Translations under genes and position numbers: made by a program
In this document: in pieces, positions 1-12,800 of the stretch
How the letters are laid out: each line of letters opens with the position of its first letter
Position numbering within the stretch: the stretch's first letter is position 1
Notes under the pieces: generated by a model
The model's database searches: none
Told to the model about the DNA's origin: nothing
The model's input: the letters and a program-made list of their open reading frames with translations, nothing else
Assembly (NCBI GenBank): GCA_012934845.2
Contig: WNNJ02003485.1
Span: forward strand, 1 to 64,000
Origin: Pomphorhynchus laevis
Lineage: Eukaryota; Acanthocephala; Palaeacanthocephala; Echinorhynchida; Pomphorhynchidae
DNA: 64,000 nt
Reading direction: 5' to 3'

Positions 1-179
1 TATTATTATATTATTATTAATATAATATTATATAATTATAATATTATATATCCAGGAAGCATTCATTTATTAAAATTCATTATTTTATCTATAATTTATT
101 TTAAAATTCATTTTAGAAATTCATTTATAAAAATTCTTTCTCTGAACATTTTATTTTACCTCTCATTAGATCACAATTT

Positions 180-443
180 ATTTATTCCGACTTTTAAATA
201 ATTTTGATTTATTAAAACATTTAAGGATTCTATTAATTTAATTTTATCAATATATTTATGTTTACTGTAGGGTTTAATTTTTGTTAAATTGGCGTAATAG
301 TTATCATAACATATATACGTAAATATATATTTCCAAATATAAAATATTTTCCGGATTTAAGATTAATTAATTTTACTAACGCTTAATTTAATATCTACTA
401 AATCTAAATTTGTATAAAGCGTACTAAGATAGTAAGATAGAAA
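180..443 (-). mobile_element. Penelope-like element RT fragment
   Basis: Read on the minus strand this gives an [12 protein letters not shown] stretch (RT motif A region), followed by a decayed match to the [10 protein letters not shown] / QNYLKV region seen in the PLE copies at 1588 and 41480. Penelope-like elements are retroelements with a telomerase-like RT. This copy is a short fossil with several breaks. Confidence 0.6.
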
Positions 444-979
444 CACAGTTTGGCATAAACAAACATCTAAAATTGTTTTCTCATAATCATGCGGCTGCTG
501 TCTTGGAAACAAAAATGCCAGTAAATTAAAATTAGTGGTGGATCAAATTATTTGATCATTCATCCAGCAACAATTACTGAAACGTCGCATTGTACACATT
601 TGCCTTATTATGAAAAGTCTGTTCACTCTCTGATCAGTTCAGTAACCCGTTACCAAACCAATTTTGTTATACTTCAATAACATTCAATTTTAACGTATTA
701 TTAATTTCATATGTCTTAACAGTGTGACAGTCTTGCAAAAACGAAGTGGAAATATTGTAATTTATGGTTCTCATTCCAAATCAAGGAAAAAGAGTGAATT
801 AACTGAAGTCATATTATATACATGGTTCAATATGGTTTATTTTATGAACCATATTGATAATTGATAGATCTGCAAAGAAAGCTATTTGATCGTCACGATT
901 TAGACACATTTGCTCGGTATATTGTGAAAAATTTTATTTTCATGCGAATTTATGTAAACAAATTAAAGCTCTCTTGATC

Positions 980-1262
980 ATAGAATAGAATAGAATAGAA
1001 TTTATTTAGAGTGGCCGTTATGGTAAAATAGAACCATTTACAGGCCCACTATAAAATTAAAAGACAAGTTTACGTCCGATGAGTGTTTGAACTTGTATGT
1101 AGAGTTATTGAATTGATTGCGGCTAAAAGTGTTATTTTAGTTCGTTTGCAAGAGGTATGGCGATCAAGGAAGTTTTGAAGTGTTTAAGCGACGTCAATGA
1201 TTTTGTGTCTCGAGGAAGTTTGTTCCAAAGGCGTGGTGCAGCGATGGTGAACGCACGATATA
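980..1262 (-). mobile_element. LINE 3' end (CR1/L2-type) with pentamer tail
   Basis: The minus strand encodes the typical C-terminal end of a CR1/L2-group ORF2 (YRAFTIAAPRLWNKLP, then LKHFKTSL, then a stop). A 3' UTR of about 150 bases follows, ending in a run of ATTCT units at 980-1003. The copy is strongly 5'-truncated, as is usual for LINEs. The pentamer tail differs from the tail of the LINE family at 58.4 kb, so this is a separate family. Confidence 0.72.
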
Positions 1263-1587
1263 GTCAAGTATAAAATCAAGTCAAGTATAAAGTCAAGTAT
1301 AAAATATCTAAATTTTGAACTATCAACTAATTATTAATCCAGATTACTTCAACTAAGTTTTAAAGTACTATACAGTTGATTTAACTGTTTTATTGTTCCA
1401 AAGCGATGTGTCAAAACTTTGAATTTACATCACGAATTTCAAATTAATTGCTTTTTAAAGTTTATATAACCATTTATATAACCATTTTGCAATGGTTATA
1501 TATTACGATTATAATATAAATAATATTACGATTAAAATGTTATTTATAATATTATTAAATTATTAAATAATTATTATAATTAGTATA

Positions 1588-2190
1588 ATATTTTTAGGAT
1601 AAAATTGAATTAACAGAATCCTTTAATATTTTGATAAATCAAAATTATTTAAAAGTAGGGACATCTATATTTAGACAAATAAAAGGTGTTCCAATAGGTG
1701 GTAATAGTAGCTCAATTATAGCTGACTTATTTTTAAGCTGTATAGAATATGAATTTGTTCATAACTGTTTAAAAAATAAATCTAAATTATATAAAGATAT
1801 GACATATATGTTTCGATACATTGATGATATATGGGTATTTAATTCTAATAATTTTTATTCAATTAGTGAACAAATTTATCCAGGTAGCCTTATTCTTAAT
1901 AAAACCAATATAATGATAAAGAAGGTGTATATCTAGATATGAGCATTAAATTAGCATCAATTAAAACTACTTTTAATTTATATCGTAAAGATGACATATT
2001 TAAATTTACAATAAACACATTTTTGCATGAGCATTCATGCATACCATATAATATAAAATATAATACATTAAATAATGAAATTTTAAGAATTGCAACAATA
2101 TGTAACAATATATTTGTTGACTTAAACTTGGCTTTCTTCACATTATTTGCGGAAAATTTTTATGGATTGATAATAAATAATATACTTTGT
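1588..2190 (+). mobile_element. Penelope-like element RT, C-terminal half
   Basis: The translation shows RT motif B ([19 protein letters not shown]) and motif C (FRYIDDI), then the thumb-side RIATICNN segment that recurs at 38.7 and 58.2 kb. It is decayed, with at least one break. It is followed directly by the family's terminal region (2200-2600), so RT and 3' end look like one insertion. No GIY-YIG domain in this orientation follows it. Confidence 0.8.
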
Positions 2191-2199
2191 ATTTGAATA

Positions 2200-2600
2200 A
2201 GATACTAGCTTATCAAATTTCATCAAAGGAAATACGTCATTAGCATGTATTTGGCCTCGCTGTTGGTGGGGGAATCGGAGACGAAATCTGATAACATAGC
2301 AGTTGCTCCTATAATCCTTATTATGATACAACATTTTATTTATTAGTCAATTCATAAGTGTTGACTTTTATTTTAAATATTAATTTTTTATTTTAAGTCG
2401 ATATAAATTATATTAAATAATTATTTATATTTAATAAATAATTATTATTTATTAAATATTATAAAATCTTTTATTTTTATTTAATTAATAATTATTTATA
2501 ATATATAAATTATATTATTATTTATTAAGTTTTGATTTATCATAATTATTTTTTAAATTTTATCCAATACGTAGACTCAGTTAGCTGATTTGATTGTACG
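2200..2600 (+). mobile_element. PLE terminal region, sense copy
   Basis: AT-rich terminal region of the dominant PLE family. It begins near TTATCAAATTTCATC, carries a diverged CGAAA-containing structured core around 2255-2310, and ends in the family's ACGTAGACTCAGTTAGCTGA terminus. Matching regions lie 3' of RT at 57.6-58.4 kb on the minus strand and occur alone more than ten times in the window. The structured core is poorly kept in this copy. Confidence 0.75.
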
Positions 2601-2770
2601 ATTATAGTTTTTTATATTACAATTATTGTCTAATATACAACTTAATATATCATACTCGTTAATTAATCTTTGATTTATTGAACAAATGATGTCTTCTCTA
2701 AAAATGCATATTTACATAAAGATCCTTTAGCTTATTATCTCTTAAAAGTTGTTTAAATATTTCTGATTGT

Positions 2771-3345
2771 TCATTTATATACAAATCTTTTTAATATTTT
2801 TAACTCTATTTTTCTTATTCCTTTTATCTCACGACTTGGCTTCCGCCTAGCCGGATTATTATAAAATAGTTGTTTATTATGTATTATACTACTTCTGCCA
2901 ATTCCTTGTACCACGTCATTCAATCCTAATGGGTACATGGAATTAAGCGTTTTAATCCAAAAATCTTCTTTTTCTAATAGTTTTTGATTTAATATTGAAA
3001 TGTTTTCTTCGATAATATGTTCTAAAATAAATAATTTACCGTTTTTAGTATCATGTCCTATTAATCTCATATGTTTATGAAATATAGTTTGACTATTATG
3101 CTGTATATGTGTTGCCTAAACCTAGTTTTTAACATTTGATATGTTTTTCCTATATATTGCAATCCACATGTAAATTGTATTAGATACACTACACCTGCGG
3201 TATTGCAGTTACAATTATTATTAATATTTAATGAAAAATATTTGTTTGTCGTATTACTTACAATACAATTATTATTTATAACATCACAAACTATACAATT
3301 TTTTCTGTTACATTTAAAAGATCTAAAATTGAAATCATTAGTACT
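2771..3345 (-). mobile_element. PLE GIY-YIG endonuclease fragment
   Basis: On the minus strand a cysteine cluster (CNRKNCIVCD) precedes a GIY-YIG nuclease core (GVVYLIQFTCGLQYIGKTY), then RFRQH. Downstream is the C-terminal EDFWIKTL...YPLGLN segment typical of PLEs. GIY-YIG is the endonuclease that distinguishes Penelope-like elements. It lies head-to-head with the RT half on the plus strand (1588-2600), so the two are not one intact element. Decayed, with a few breaks. Confidence 0.8.
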
Positions 3346-4165
3346 TACTAAGTGATCGAGATTCAGATTATTGTCGAAGTGAACGTCTAGAAATACTAGT
3401 TTATCTACAGCAGGAATAATTGTGGTCTGAAGGTACAGAGAAGGAGGAAAAACAGAAACAGTAATGGTTAAATCCATAACACTTTAGATTTGGTAAAATG
3501 AGAGGCATGCGCAAAGAAATTTGATGTTCTGATAGAGCACGAAGACGATTCGACAAGGATATGAAAAGTTGGCTTAGGAAATGAGGAGACGGGTGAGAAT
3601 AAAGAAGTATATCAGCAGCGTACTGCATTACTCTGAAGAAGAATTTATTATTTATAAACGATAAATCTCTAAGAAGAAACGTAAAGTGAATAAGACCCTT
3701 GAGGTACACCACAAGAGAGAGAAGATAAAGGAGAACACATTGAATTAGAATTGACGAAAAATGATCGATCGGAGAGATACGAAGAGAACCAAGCCAAGGT
3801 AGACGAAAGAGAAGCCATAATGATAGCAAAGACGAGAAAGAAGGATTTTGTGATCGACAATGTCGAATGCAGATAAAAGATCGAGCGATATTACCACACT
3901 ACAAAGTCCTTTGTCACGAGCGCAGAGGAGATTGGAAAATACTTTATGACATGCTAGTTCGGTGGAATGATTGGAGCTGAAAGCAGATTGAAAAGAGGGG
4001 TAGAGCTGCGATGAATAGAGATACTTGTTGATCTGATCTAAGACAAGGTATTCAAGAATTTTAGATAAGATTGGTAGAATTGAAATTAGGCGGTAAGATG
4101 AAGGAAGATAGGGGTCAAGAGAGGACTTTTTAAGTAGGGGATGAACAATGGCCGGTTCCAAAAAA
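3346..4165 (-). mobile_element. LINE RT fragment (CR1/L2-type)
   Basis: Minus-strand frames give ORF2 RT in order: HPLLKK...LPSSYRLISILP (finger region), [13 protein letters not shown] (motif A) and a degraded AADILLY (YADD position), then IIPAVDKLVFLDVHFDNN. That last phrase corresponds to [18 protein letters not shown] in the LINE at 58.4 kb. At least two frameshifts separate these blocks. The downstream edge runs in frame into the PLE GIY-YIG at 3345, giving a chimeric ORF (3067-3477). Confidence 0.72.
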
Positions 4166-5693
4166 CAGAAAAAAAATTACAAAATCTAAAATTAATCTTT
4201 AGAACATTTATTTTTCAGTATTTTTTAAAGTTTGTAAAGCATCCGTTTTACAAAAGACTTTTTTATTTAATAATAAAGCCTTGTTTTCTGTAAATGATGA
4301 GTTTACATGGGACTACGTTGCCCGATGTTCAAACGCATATGCTTTGGAATACTGCAAATGCATGCTATACGTTTGCAGTATGACGAAGGAGAGTATGTAC
4401 ATTTTTGCTAGAATGTGCATATTACAAATAAGCGAATGCGATATTTACATAAAATGAGAATCTAACGTGTTCAAGTTTTATTATGGATTTATACAAAATG
4501 AGAAGTGTGTTCAAGTTTTACTCAGCAATGTAGTAATGCAAATAAATATTGAAAAACAAAAATATTAACGTGCTTGTATGCTAAGGATGTATTTCCACTG
4601 ATGATATTCATAAAATAAAAATTTGAAATTTGAAAATTACGAATTACATAATTAATTACATGCTTCAATCTCTATTCCCAAACCTAACAAAAATTGGGCA
4701 AATACATGCTAAGGATGTATTTCCACTGATGATATTCATAAAATAAAAATTTTAAATTTGAAAAATTTGAATTTGTTTCCTTTACAATTGACTTTACAAT
4801 TGACTCATATTACGAATTACATAATTAATTACAATTGGTTAAAATTGATAATGTAATTTAAATGTAATTATTAATGGTAACAATTGCATTAATATATTTT
4901 ATTTGTTGTTTGCAAATAAAAAATTAAAAAATTAAATAATTTAATTAATTTTAATTAAATTTAATTAAAATTAAATGTTAAGAAAAATTAAAGAAAAGAA
5001 TTTTGAAAACTATCGACTTTTGTATCGCATTGAGATTTATACAGCTGAGTTTATACTTACTTAATTGTTACAAAGTTCGCTTTCCTTGCTAACTTATATA
5101 TTGTGAATTTTTGTTATAAATTGATTGTTTACTTATTACGAATATTGACAATTAATAAAAATAAATTTTATATTTAAGAGATATGTGCTTTAATTCTTGG
5201 TTAGTATTTTTAAATTCTATCATACTTAAAAAGGACTATTTCAATAGTCGAAAATTCATGAAATATAAGCCAATTTTATTTTTCTTCTCAATGGATATTC
5301 TCCTTAATCGAAATATTAAATTATTTTTAATTTGATAAAAAATTAATTAAATTATTTTTAATTTAATTCACCATCGAAAACAATGTTCTAGACTATATTT
5401 TTAAGTAGCATTTGAACGAGGAAAGCCAACTACTTGGCATCATCACTTGAATCGATTGTACCACTTTTAATTGAAATATATTTTAGGTTTCAATTACAAT
5501 AAACTACCGAAAAAGCATACTGTAAATGTCCAGTCTAATAGTAAACTTATAAGCTTAAAATTGATCGCGTCTTGTAATCATTATTACTCATATTTACGCG
5601 TACTGATATAGAACTGTTTATTTTTCTTTTAATTTCAAGAAAGATACTAATGCAAGCAAAACATGGCCGGCTAAACTACGCAGTTATCATTTG
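4166..5693. other. AT-rich sequence upstream of Shal
   Basis: No coding signal is seen. It contains a near-exact 46-base direct repeat (4579-4624 and 4708-4753, starting TGCTAAGGATGTATTTCC). That sequence resembles an edge of the PLE terminal region, so it is probably element debris. The Shal promoter and 5' UTR should lie near the right end, but I see no convincing TATA or initiator. Confidence 0.4.
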
Positions 5694-6814
5694 ATGGCAA
5701 ATGTTGCAACATGGTTTCCATTTGCGAGGGCAGCCACGATAGCATGGATACCGCTTGCAAGAAAACCCTTTCCACCGCCACCATCATCAGGTCAAGGTAC
5801 ATTTGACAGTAAAGGTGACTCTAAGATTGTTATAAATGTGAGCGGCAAACGATTTGAGTGTTGGTCAAGCACATTAAATCGATTTCCCGACTCCTTACTC
5901 GGCTCATCTGAAAAGGAATTTTTCTACGACGAAGATAACCTAGAGTACTTTTTCGATCGGGATCCTGAGCTGTTTCGATATATAATAAACTTTTATCGTA
6001 CAGGGAAATTGCATTTTCCCAGGGAAGAATGCGTCACTGCCTATGAAGAGGAGTTAGCTTACTTTGGTATTGAAGAAGATATGATCGGAGATTGTTGTTA
6101 CGAAGACTTTAGAGAAAGAAAGCGCGATAATTGCGAACGGATATTCTATGCCACAGGAGAAGACGAAGATGACCAAATTGTGAAAGATACAAATACACTA
6201 CGAGAAAAGATTTGGAGGGCATTCGAATATCCACATTCGAGCACATTCGCATTGGTCATTTATTATATATCTGGTTTCTTTATTGCTGCCTCAGTTATTA
6301 CAAATTTGGTAGAAACAGTATCTTGCGGGAAATCTCTGAAAACGGGAAAATCAATCACGTGTGGACTCCGTTATAGTCATCAATTTTTCGTGATGGATAC
6401 CGCGTGTGTAATGTTGTTCACATTAGAATATTTTCTAAGACTATATGCTAGCAACAATAGACTTAAATTCATAAAAAGTGTAATGAGCATAATCGATGTT
6501 GTCGCAATCATGCCTTACTATGTTGGTCTATTAATGTCAACAAGAGGAGAGTTAAGTGGAGCTTTTGTAACATTACGAGTTTTTAGAGTTTTTCGCATTT
6601 TCAAATTCTCCAGACACTCACAAGGACTTCGTATTCTCGGTTACACGCTTAGAAGCTGTGCAAGCGAATTGGGTTTTCTTCTTTTTTCTATGGCTCTTGT
6701 TATTGTTATTTTTGCAACAATGATCTACTATACTGAAAAGAATGAAACTGATACAACCTTTGTCAGTATACCAGCGTCAGCATGGTATACAATTGTTACA
6801 CTAACAACACTAGG
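5694..6814 (+). CDS. Shal: Shal exon 1: N-terminus to pore helix
   Basis: Encodes residues 1-373 plus two bases of the next codon. Residues 1-30 match the Kv4 N-terminal segment that drives inactivation and binds KChIPs. T1 follows ([20 protein letters not shown] through the zinc-site [15 protein letters not shown]). S1 lies near [15 protein letters not shown]4 is [18 protein letters not shown] with regularly spaced arginines, and the pore helix ends TIVTLTTLG. The donor (GG|GTTAGT) splits the filter glycine codon, the position used by vertebrate KCND genes. The open frame past 6814 is intron read-through. Confidence 0.95.
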
Positions 6815-9800
6815 GTTAGTTCTTTACAGCTTTACAAATCACTTTTAAAATAAATTTTAATTTTATTAAATAGGTATCACGCCTCTTGGAGGATAAATTT
6901 TAATTTTATTAAATAGGTATCACGCCTCGTGGAGGTTGGTCGATTTGTGTCTTATCGATTTGAATAGTATTTTACAAAGATTTTCAGTTTATTTATTATG
7001 CTATCAATATAATCGCTAATTTAAATATACTATTAAATATATGATTGTCGCTTATTTGATAATATATTATAAAAAATATGATTATCGCATATTTAATAAT
7101 ATATTATTAAATATATTATTAAAACTTATTTATTAATATATTTTTTAAATATGTAATTATCGCTTATTTTATAATATATTATTTAATATATGATTATTGC
7201 TTATTTAATTATATATTATTAAATATATAATTCTCGCTTGTCAAATAGAACTTAAATATAATCTTTAATTTGATTGTACATAATTACATATTACACATTT
7301 ATTATTATCGCATATTTAATAATATATTATTAAATATATCTTATCAATATATTATTGAATATATATTTTTAAATAAAGTAATAAAAGTTATCGTTTATTT
7401 GAATGTACATTATTACATATTGTACACATTTGATTATCGCTCTTTTTAATTATATACTACTAAATATATAATTATCGCTTATTTAATAATATATAATTAA
7501 ATAATATATTATTAATAATATAATATATTAATAATATATTATTAAATGAATGATTTTAGCTTATTTAATCATATATTTTATTAAATATATGATTATTGCT
7601 CATTTAATAATATATTATGAAATATATGATCAGATCAAATCTGATCATAATTCCTTCTAGGAATTATAAATAATATTTTATTTAATTTATTTTATTATAA
7701 TAATTTATTATTTCCTATCAATTCATACTTGGTAACAAAAATTTGTTAGACGCTAATTTGTTAAGAGAAAGCTCTAGAGAGATAACACGACTTATTATTT
7801 ACACTGATGTACTTTATTAACTGTCATCACGAGAAACTGCTATGTTATCATGTTACGACCCCATTCCTCGACCCAACATAACAGGGGTACCAAATACGTG
7901 ATCATTATGTATTTCCTCCGATGAAATTTGATTGTTTAGGAAAATATTTGATCATCGTCAGGACAAAATCATAATTTTGTCCTAAGGAGAATAGCAGTTA
8001 GCGATCGAACATTTGACCTTCATTATAAGTAATAATTTCATTCTCTCCACAATTTAAATATAATTTAAAAAATGGGTGAAAGAATATATATGATTATATA
8101 GCGATAAATATGACGTACATATTTATCGTACATATTTAATACATATCTTTTTATTTTCTAGCATATCTATAAGGACGCATATTTATTATTTTAAACCACA
8201 GATTAGCTAATTAAAAAATATATGTATTTATCGATTTGTGGATAGTTATTCATATTTTCAAATGAATCGGCAAAGCCTTAAAATACTAAAAATTAAATAC
8301 ATTTGCAAGTACGTTATTTCGTTCATTGCTCAAAAATTTTGAACACAGGCTGTTAGAACAATTTTTATTTTCGTAATAAGCGCAGTAGAAATTTATTAAT
8401 TATAATAATAATAGTTTTTATATAATAATAATTTATTAATAATTCGAGGTTACAAGTGGGTTCAAAAATAAGTCAAAAGCGTTTTTCGGTCCCAAACAAA
8501 CACACCTTCCAGTTCAGTGATGTTTGTGCTTTCATGGTATTTTACTTAATAAATTTTATTTTACTTTAATAAATTTGCTTTCATAAATTTTACTTTAATT
8601 TTAATAATTTTAATTCAAATTATATCTTGCAATAAAAGCAAGATTTCGAAGTTTTTATATAAATTATTTCATTAAATAAGTTTAACACAACTTGAATTCA
8701 ATGAATGTAAACATTTTAATTCTTTGATAAGCAAAATAGTATTACATACCGCAAATTTATTAGGTCTCTACCTTTTCCAACTTTTAGATTAATTTAAATG
8801 TTTTCTCTGTACATTTTATCAGCAGCTATATGTAATAAAAAAATTAAACTTTTGCGTTTCTTTTGCATTGACATGTTATTTCTAAAATCTGTCATAATTC
8901 CTTCTAGGAAATGTTAAGTCTAATATCGTTTTATCATATAAAGCGTGTAACAAAATTTAAAGGAATAACTTTTAACAGAAAAAAGGATATGCTGCTAACA
9001 TTTAATCTTTACTTTTTTACGTAACATTAACTGACTGTCGAAATTAACATTAATATATTAGCTTTAACTAATGTTTACAAATCTTGATTAATGACAGTGA
9101 AATCAACATTAACCTACATTAATGCACAATATGAAATTTATGCAATCGGATTATTGATTTTCTCGAAACATTTTCAAATAGCGATTACACTAACAATAGT
9201 CAGAAAACCTGATCGAAGGGTAAATTATGTTAAAGTAAAAAGCAAACATAATTGCATTCTATTAAGAATATCACGATTTTAACAAACTGTCAACTTAGAT
9301 ACAACGTGACATTCAAATAAAATATACAGGGATGACTGTATTGACTAAAATGGACATTATAGTCAATGGACATTAACAAAATCATAGAGAATAAAAGATA
9401 GAAGTTGTATCAAGTAATAAATTTGGTCCTTTAAGACATTATAATGCTATTAATATTAATTTGGAGGGACTCCAAGTGTCTTTATATGTTGACTAAACAT
9501 ATAAAGACATATATTGACTAAACACGAAGATCACATATGTAGTGATAAGAATGGATTAGGCATGGAAGTTTGTCACATGGTTCTTGAGTTCATAGGAATT
9601 CAATAAAAACGTTCCAGTAATAAGAGCTTAAGAAACAAAATGAACACTAATCTATAGATAAACATATCTTATTTAGTATACATATATACATATAGTATAT
9701 ATTAGTATACATATACTAGATAGTTTTATCAGAGGAGATACATAATTAGCATGTATTTGGCCCCGCTGATACGTTGGGTAGAGGAGTTAGGGGCCGAAAC

Positions 9801-12800
9801 CTGATAACATAGCAGTTCCTACTGATGACATCTAATCCTTATTCTGATACATAGTTTGTTATTTATTAGTCAATTCATAAAAATGACGTTTATTTTAAAT
9901 TTCATTTTTTTACTTGATTTAAATTATAAAAAATCTTATAACAATTATTTATTATTCATTAATATTTTATTATTTAACTATTTAACTTATATTTTGCATT
10001 ATTTTTAATTTGCAATATAAAATACGTAGACTCAGTTAGCTTATTTAATAATATATTTTATTAAATATATGATTATAATTATATTGCTATCACTTCGAAG
10101 ATATTTTCTGTCACTCTTCTGTGCTGTTTCATCGTATATTAAAGTAATTGCCTATCTTGTAGACAAATTTTATTCCACATATCATACATGTAGCTACCTA
10201 CATAAATAGCATGTAATATTCTAACCTTGTTTTCTAGAAAGTGGTTCTTTAGTTAGTATTTGATTCTTTGATGCTTTTATGGTTCCCATCTTACTAGATA
10301 GTTTTATCAGAGGAAATACCTCATTAGCATGTATTTGGCCTCGCTGCTATATTGGGTAGAGGAGTTAGGGGCCGAAATCTGATAGTATAGCAGTTCCTCC
10401 TGATGACCTCTAATCCTTATTCTGATACATAGCTTGTTATCTATTAGTCAATTCATAAAAATGACGTTTATTTTAAATTTCATTTTTTTACTTGATTTAA
10501 ATTATAAAAAATCTTATAACAATTATTTATTATTCATTAATACTTTATTATTTAACTATTTAACTTTTATTTTGCATTATTTTTAATTTGCAATATAAAA
10601 TACGTAGACTCAGTTAGCTTATTTAATTTGATCAACTTATTGTCCAAGCTTAGTTAGTTTCTGATGATGTCTTATATTCAGTGGTAATATCTTATAAAAA
10701 TAAAAAATCTTATAACAATTATTAATTTTATTATTTAATTATTAAATTTTGATTTAGCATTATTATGTTTTGTTTATTTTATAATTATATTAAATACGTA
10801 GACTCATTAGCTGATTTGATGAACGATGGAGAGCCGACAGCGATGAGACGAAAAGTGACGAGAAGTCAAAGTTGAATGCAGATGTGGATAGTGGGCCAGT
10901 TTTTTTTCACCCTACTGATGAGTGCTGCCTGCTACCATCAGCTCGTCTAGGAAAGATAAGGAAGTCTGCTCTGCATGCAATCGAACTCCGGTTTTTGGCA
11001 AAATCTACGATTATGAAACCGAAGCTTTTTAGCTCCCGGAGCATAGTTTTACACATTCCGCGATTTAATTATGAAAACATATGCGATAAAGGGATCCTGT
11101 GAGAAAGCAAGCAGCGACAGCAATTAAAATTCCTGCCGAATAAAATTAGGATGATCCGGAAAGCACGTTGTCAATTTAAAGAGGCTATAACCATGCTACT
11201 ACGTTAGCAAATCCTCGGAGATGCCTTTTTAAATATATCACAAGGCAGCCGAAACGACTGATATTAGTTCACTCTACTGATGAGTGCTGCCGGCTACTAT
11301 CAGCTCGTCTAGGAGTGATAAGGAAGTCTGCTCTGCATGTAATCGAACTCCGGTTTTTGGCAACATTTACGATTATGAAACTGAAACCTTTTAGCTCCCT
11401 GAGCACAGTTTTACACATTCTGCGATAAAATTATATATAACATTAATTTATTACAACATATAATTGTATATAATAATCTATAGTCTATATAGTTATTATC
11501 TATATAGTTGGAGTTGATGGAACTTTTTAAAAGAAGCATGAAATTTATTCCAGATTCCAAATAAATTTGTAGAGGAAATTGAAACCGTCGATAAAGGAAA
11601 AACTATTTCAGGTTATTTTATTTTACAAATATTTCGGAGGTTCTTATCACCTTCTTTAGTTTTATATAAAAATATTAGTATATTTATAATGTACAATGCA
11701 GAGAGAATTTCAGGGTAATATTTCTCAACTAATTTCTTCCTCTAATATCTGACATTATTTCGGTTGGTTTCCTAAGTGGGCGTCCGTGAACGTGGTAAAT
11801 ATGATATGTGCTTGTACCGTAGGGATACTCAGCCATCTATTGTCTGATACATTTCATTTCTTCTGCTTTTCCTTGTTCGTGATATTCACAATTATCTAGT
11901 ATTTTGTAATAAATCACATCTATGCCGCTGTTTTTAAATTTTATTTAAAATAATTATATTGCTATCACTTCGAAGATATTTTCTGTCACTCTTCTGTGCT
12001 GTTTCATCGTATATTAAAGTAATTGCCTATCTTGTAGACAAATTTTATTCCACATATCATACATGTAGCTACCTACATAAATAGCATGTAATATTCTAAC
12101 CTTGTTTTCTAGAAAGTGGTTCTTTAGTTAGTATTTGATTCTTTGATGCTTTTATGGTTCCCATCTTACTAGATAGTTTTATCAGAGGAAATACCTCATT
12201 AGCATGTATTTGGCCTCGCTGCTATGTTGGGTAGAGGAGTTAGGGGCCGAAACCTGATAGCATAGCAGTTCCTACTGATGACATCTAATCCTTATTCTGA
12301 TACATAGTTTGTTATTTATTAGTCAATTCATAAAAAATGATTTTTATTTTAAATTTCAGTTTATAATTCATCTTGATATAAAATCTTATAACAATTATTT
12401 ATTATAAATTAATTTTTTATTATTTAACTATTTAACTTTTTTTTGCATTATTTTTAATTTGCAATATAAAATACGTAGACTTAGTTTGCTTATTTAATAA
12501 TATATTTTATTAAATATATGATTAAAGCTTATTTAATATTATATTAGAATATTGAGGACTTTAAAAACTACAATTTGTCAATGCAGGTTATATAATAAAT
12601 AATTTTATTATTTTCTGAAGCAAATTCACAAATTTAGTTACGGAGATATGGTTCCGATTACTTATTTTGGAAAATTGTTGGGCGGATTTTGTGCCTTAAG
12701 TGGTGTACTCGTGATCGCATTGCCTGTTCCTGTTATCGTGAGCAATTTTAATAGAATCTATAATCAAAGCCAACGTTCCGACAAAGCGAAAGCTCAAAAG

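Larger units (their letters stand above)
10906..11940 (+). mobile_element. Non-autonomous PLE-like repeat 'D', two structured cores
   Basis: Two near-identical blocks (10909-11100 and 11240-11420) carry TACTGATGAGTGCTGCC...CAGCTCGTCTAGGA. The second keeps the complete interleaved-helix core (11244-11303). Further on, a minus-strand canonical-type hammerhead remnant lies at 11631-11659. No coding domain was found: the 76-codon frame at 10872 simply crosses the repeat. The whole block is duplicated inverted at 35460-36505. Confidence 0.65.
10909..12495 (+). repeat. Left arm of a large inverted duplication
   Basis: Reads in the same order and almost base-for-base as the reverse complement of 34910-36505. 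Sampled stretches (for example 11500-11860 against 35560-35920) differ by only a few bases. The arms are about 22 kb apart and flank Shal exons 2-5. Confidence 0.85.

Noticed and set aside
7000-7630. Possible CRISPR-like or origin-like AT array
   Set aside because: Units are degenerate and palindromic with no regular unique spacers; eukaryotic context.
9091-9282. 63-codon frame in Shal intron 1
   Set aside because: No domain, no splice context, composition like the flanks.
11244-11303. Calling the permuted cores ordinary hammerhead ribozymes
   Set aside because: CTGANGA follows rather than precedes GAAA, stem I cannot be drawn cleanly in any copy, and the helices cross. They are therefore listed as hammerhead-like only.
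9720-12495. LTR retrotransposon terminal repeats
   Set aside because: No TG...CA ends, primer-binding site or gag-pol. The same sequence follows Penelope-type RT elsewhere and carries hammerhead-like cores, so it is a PLE terminus.
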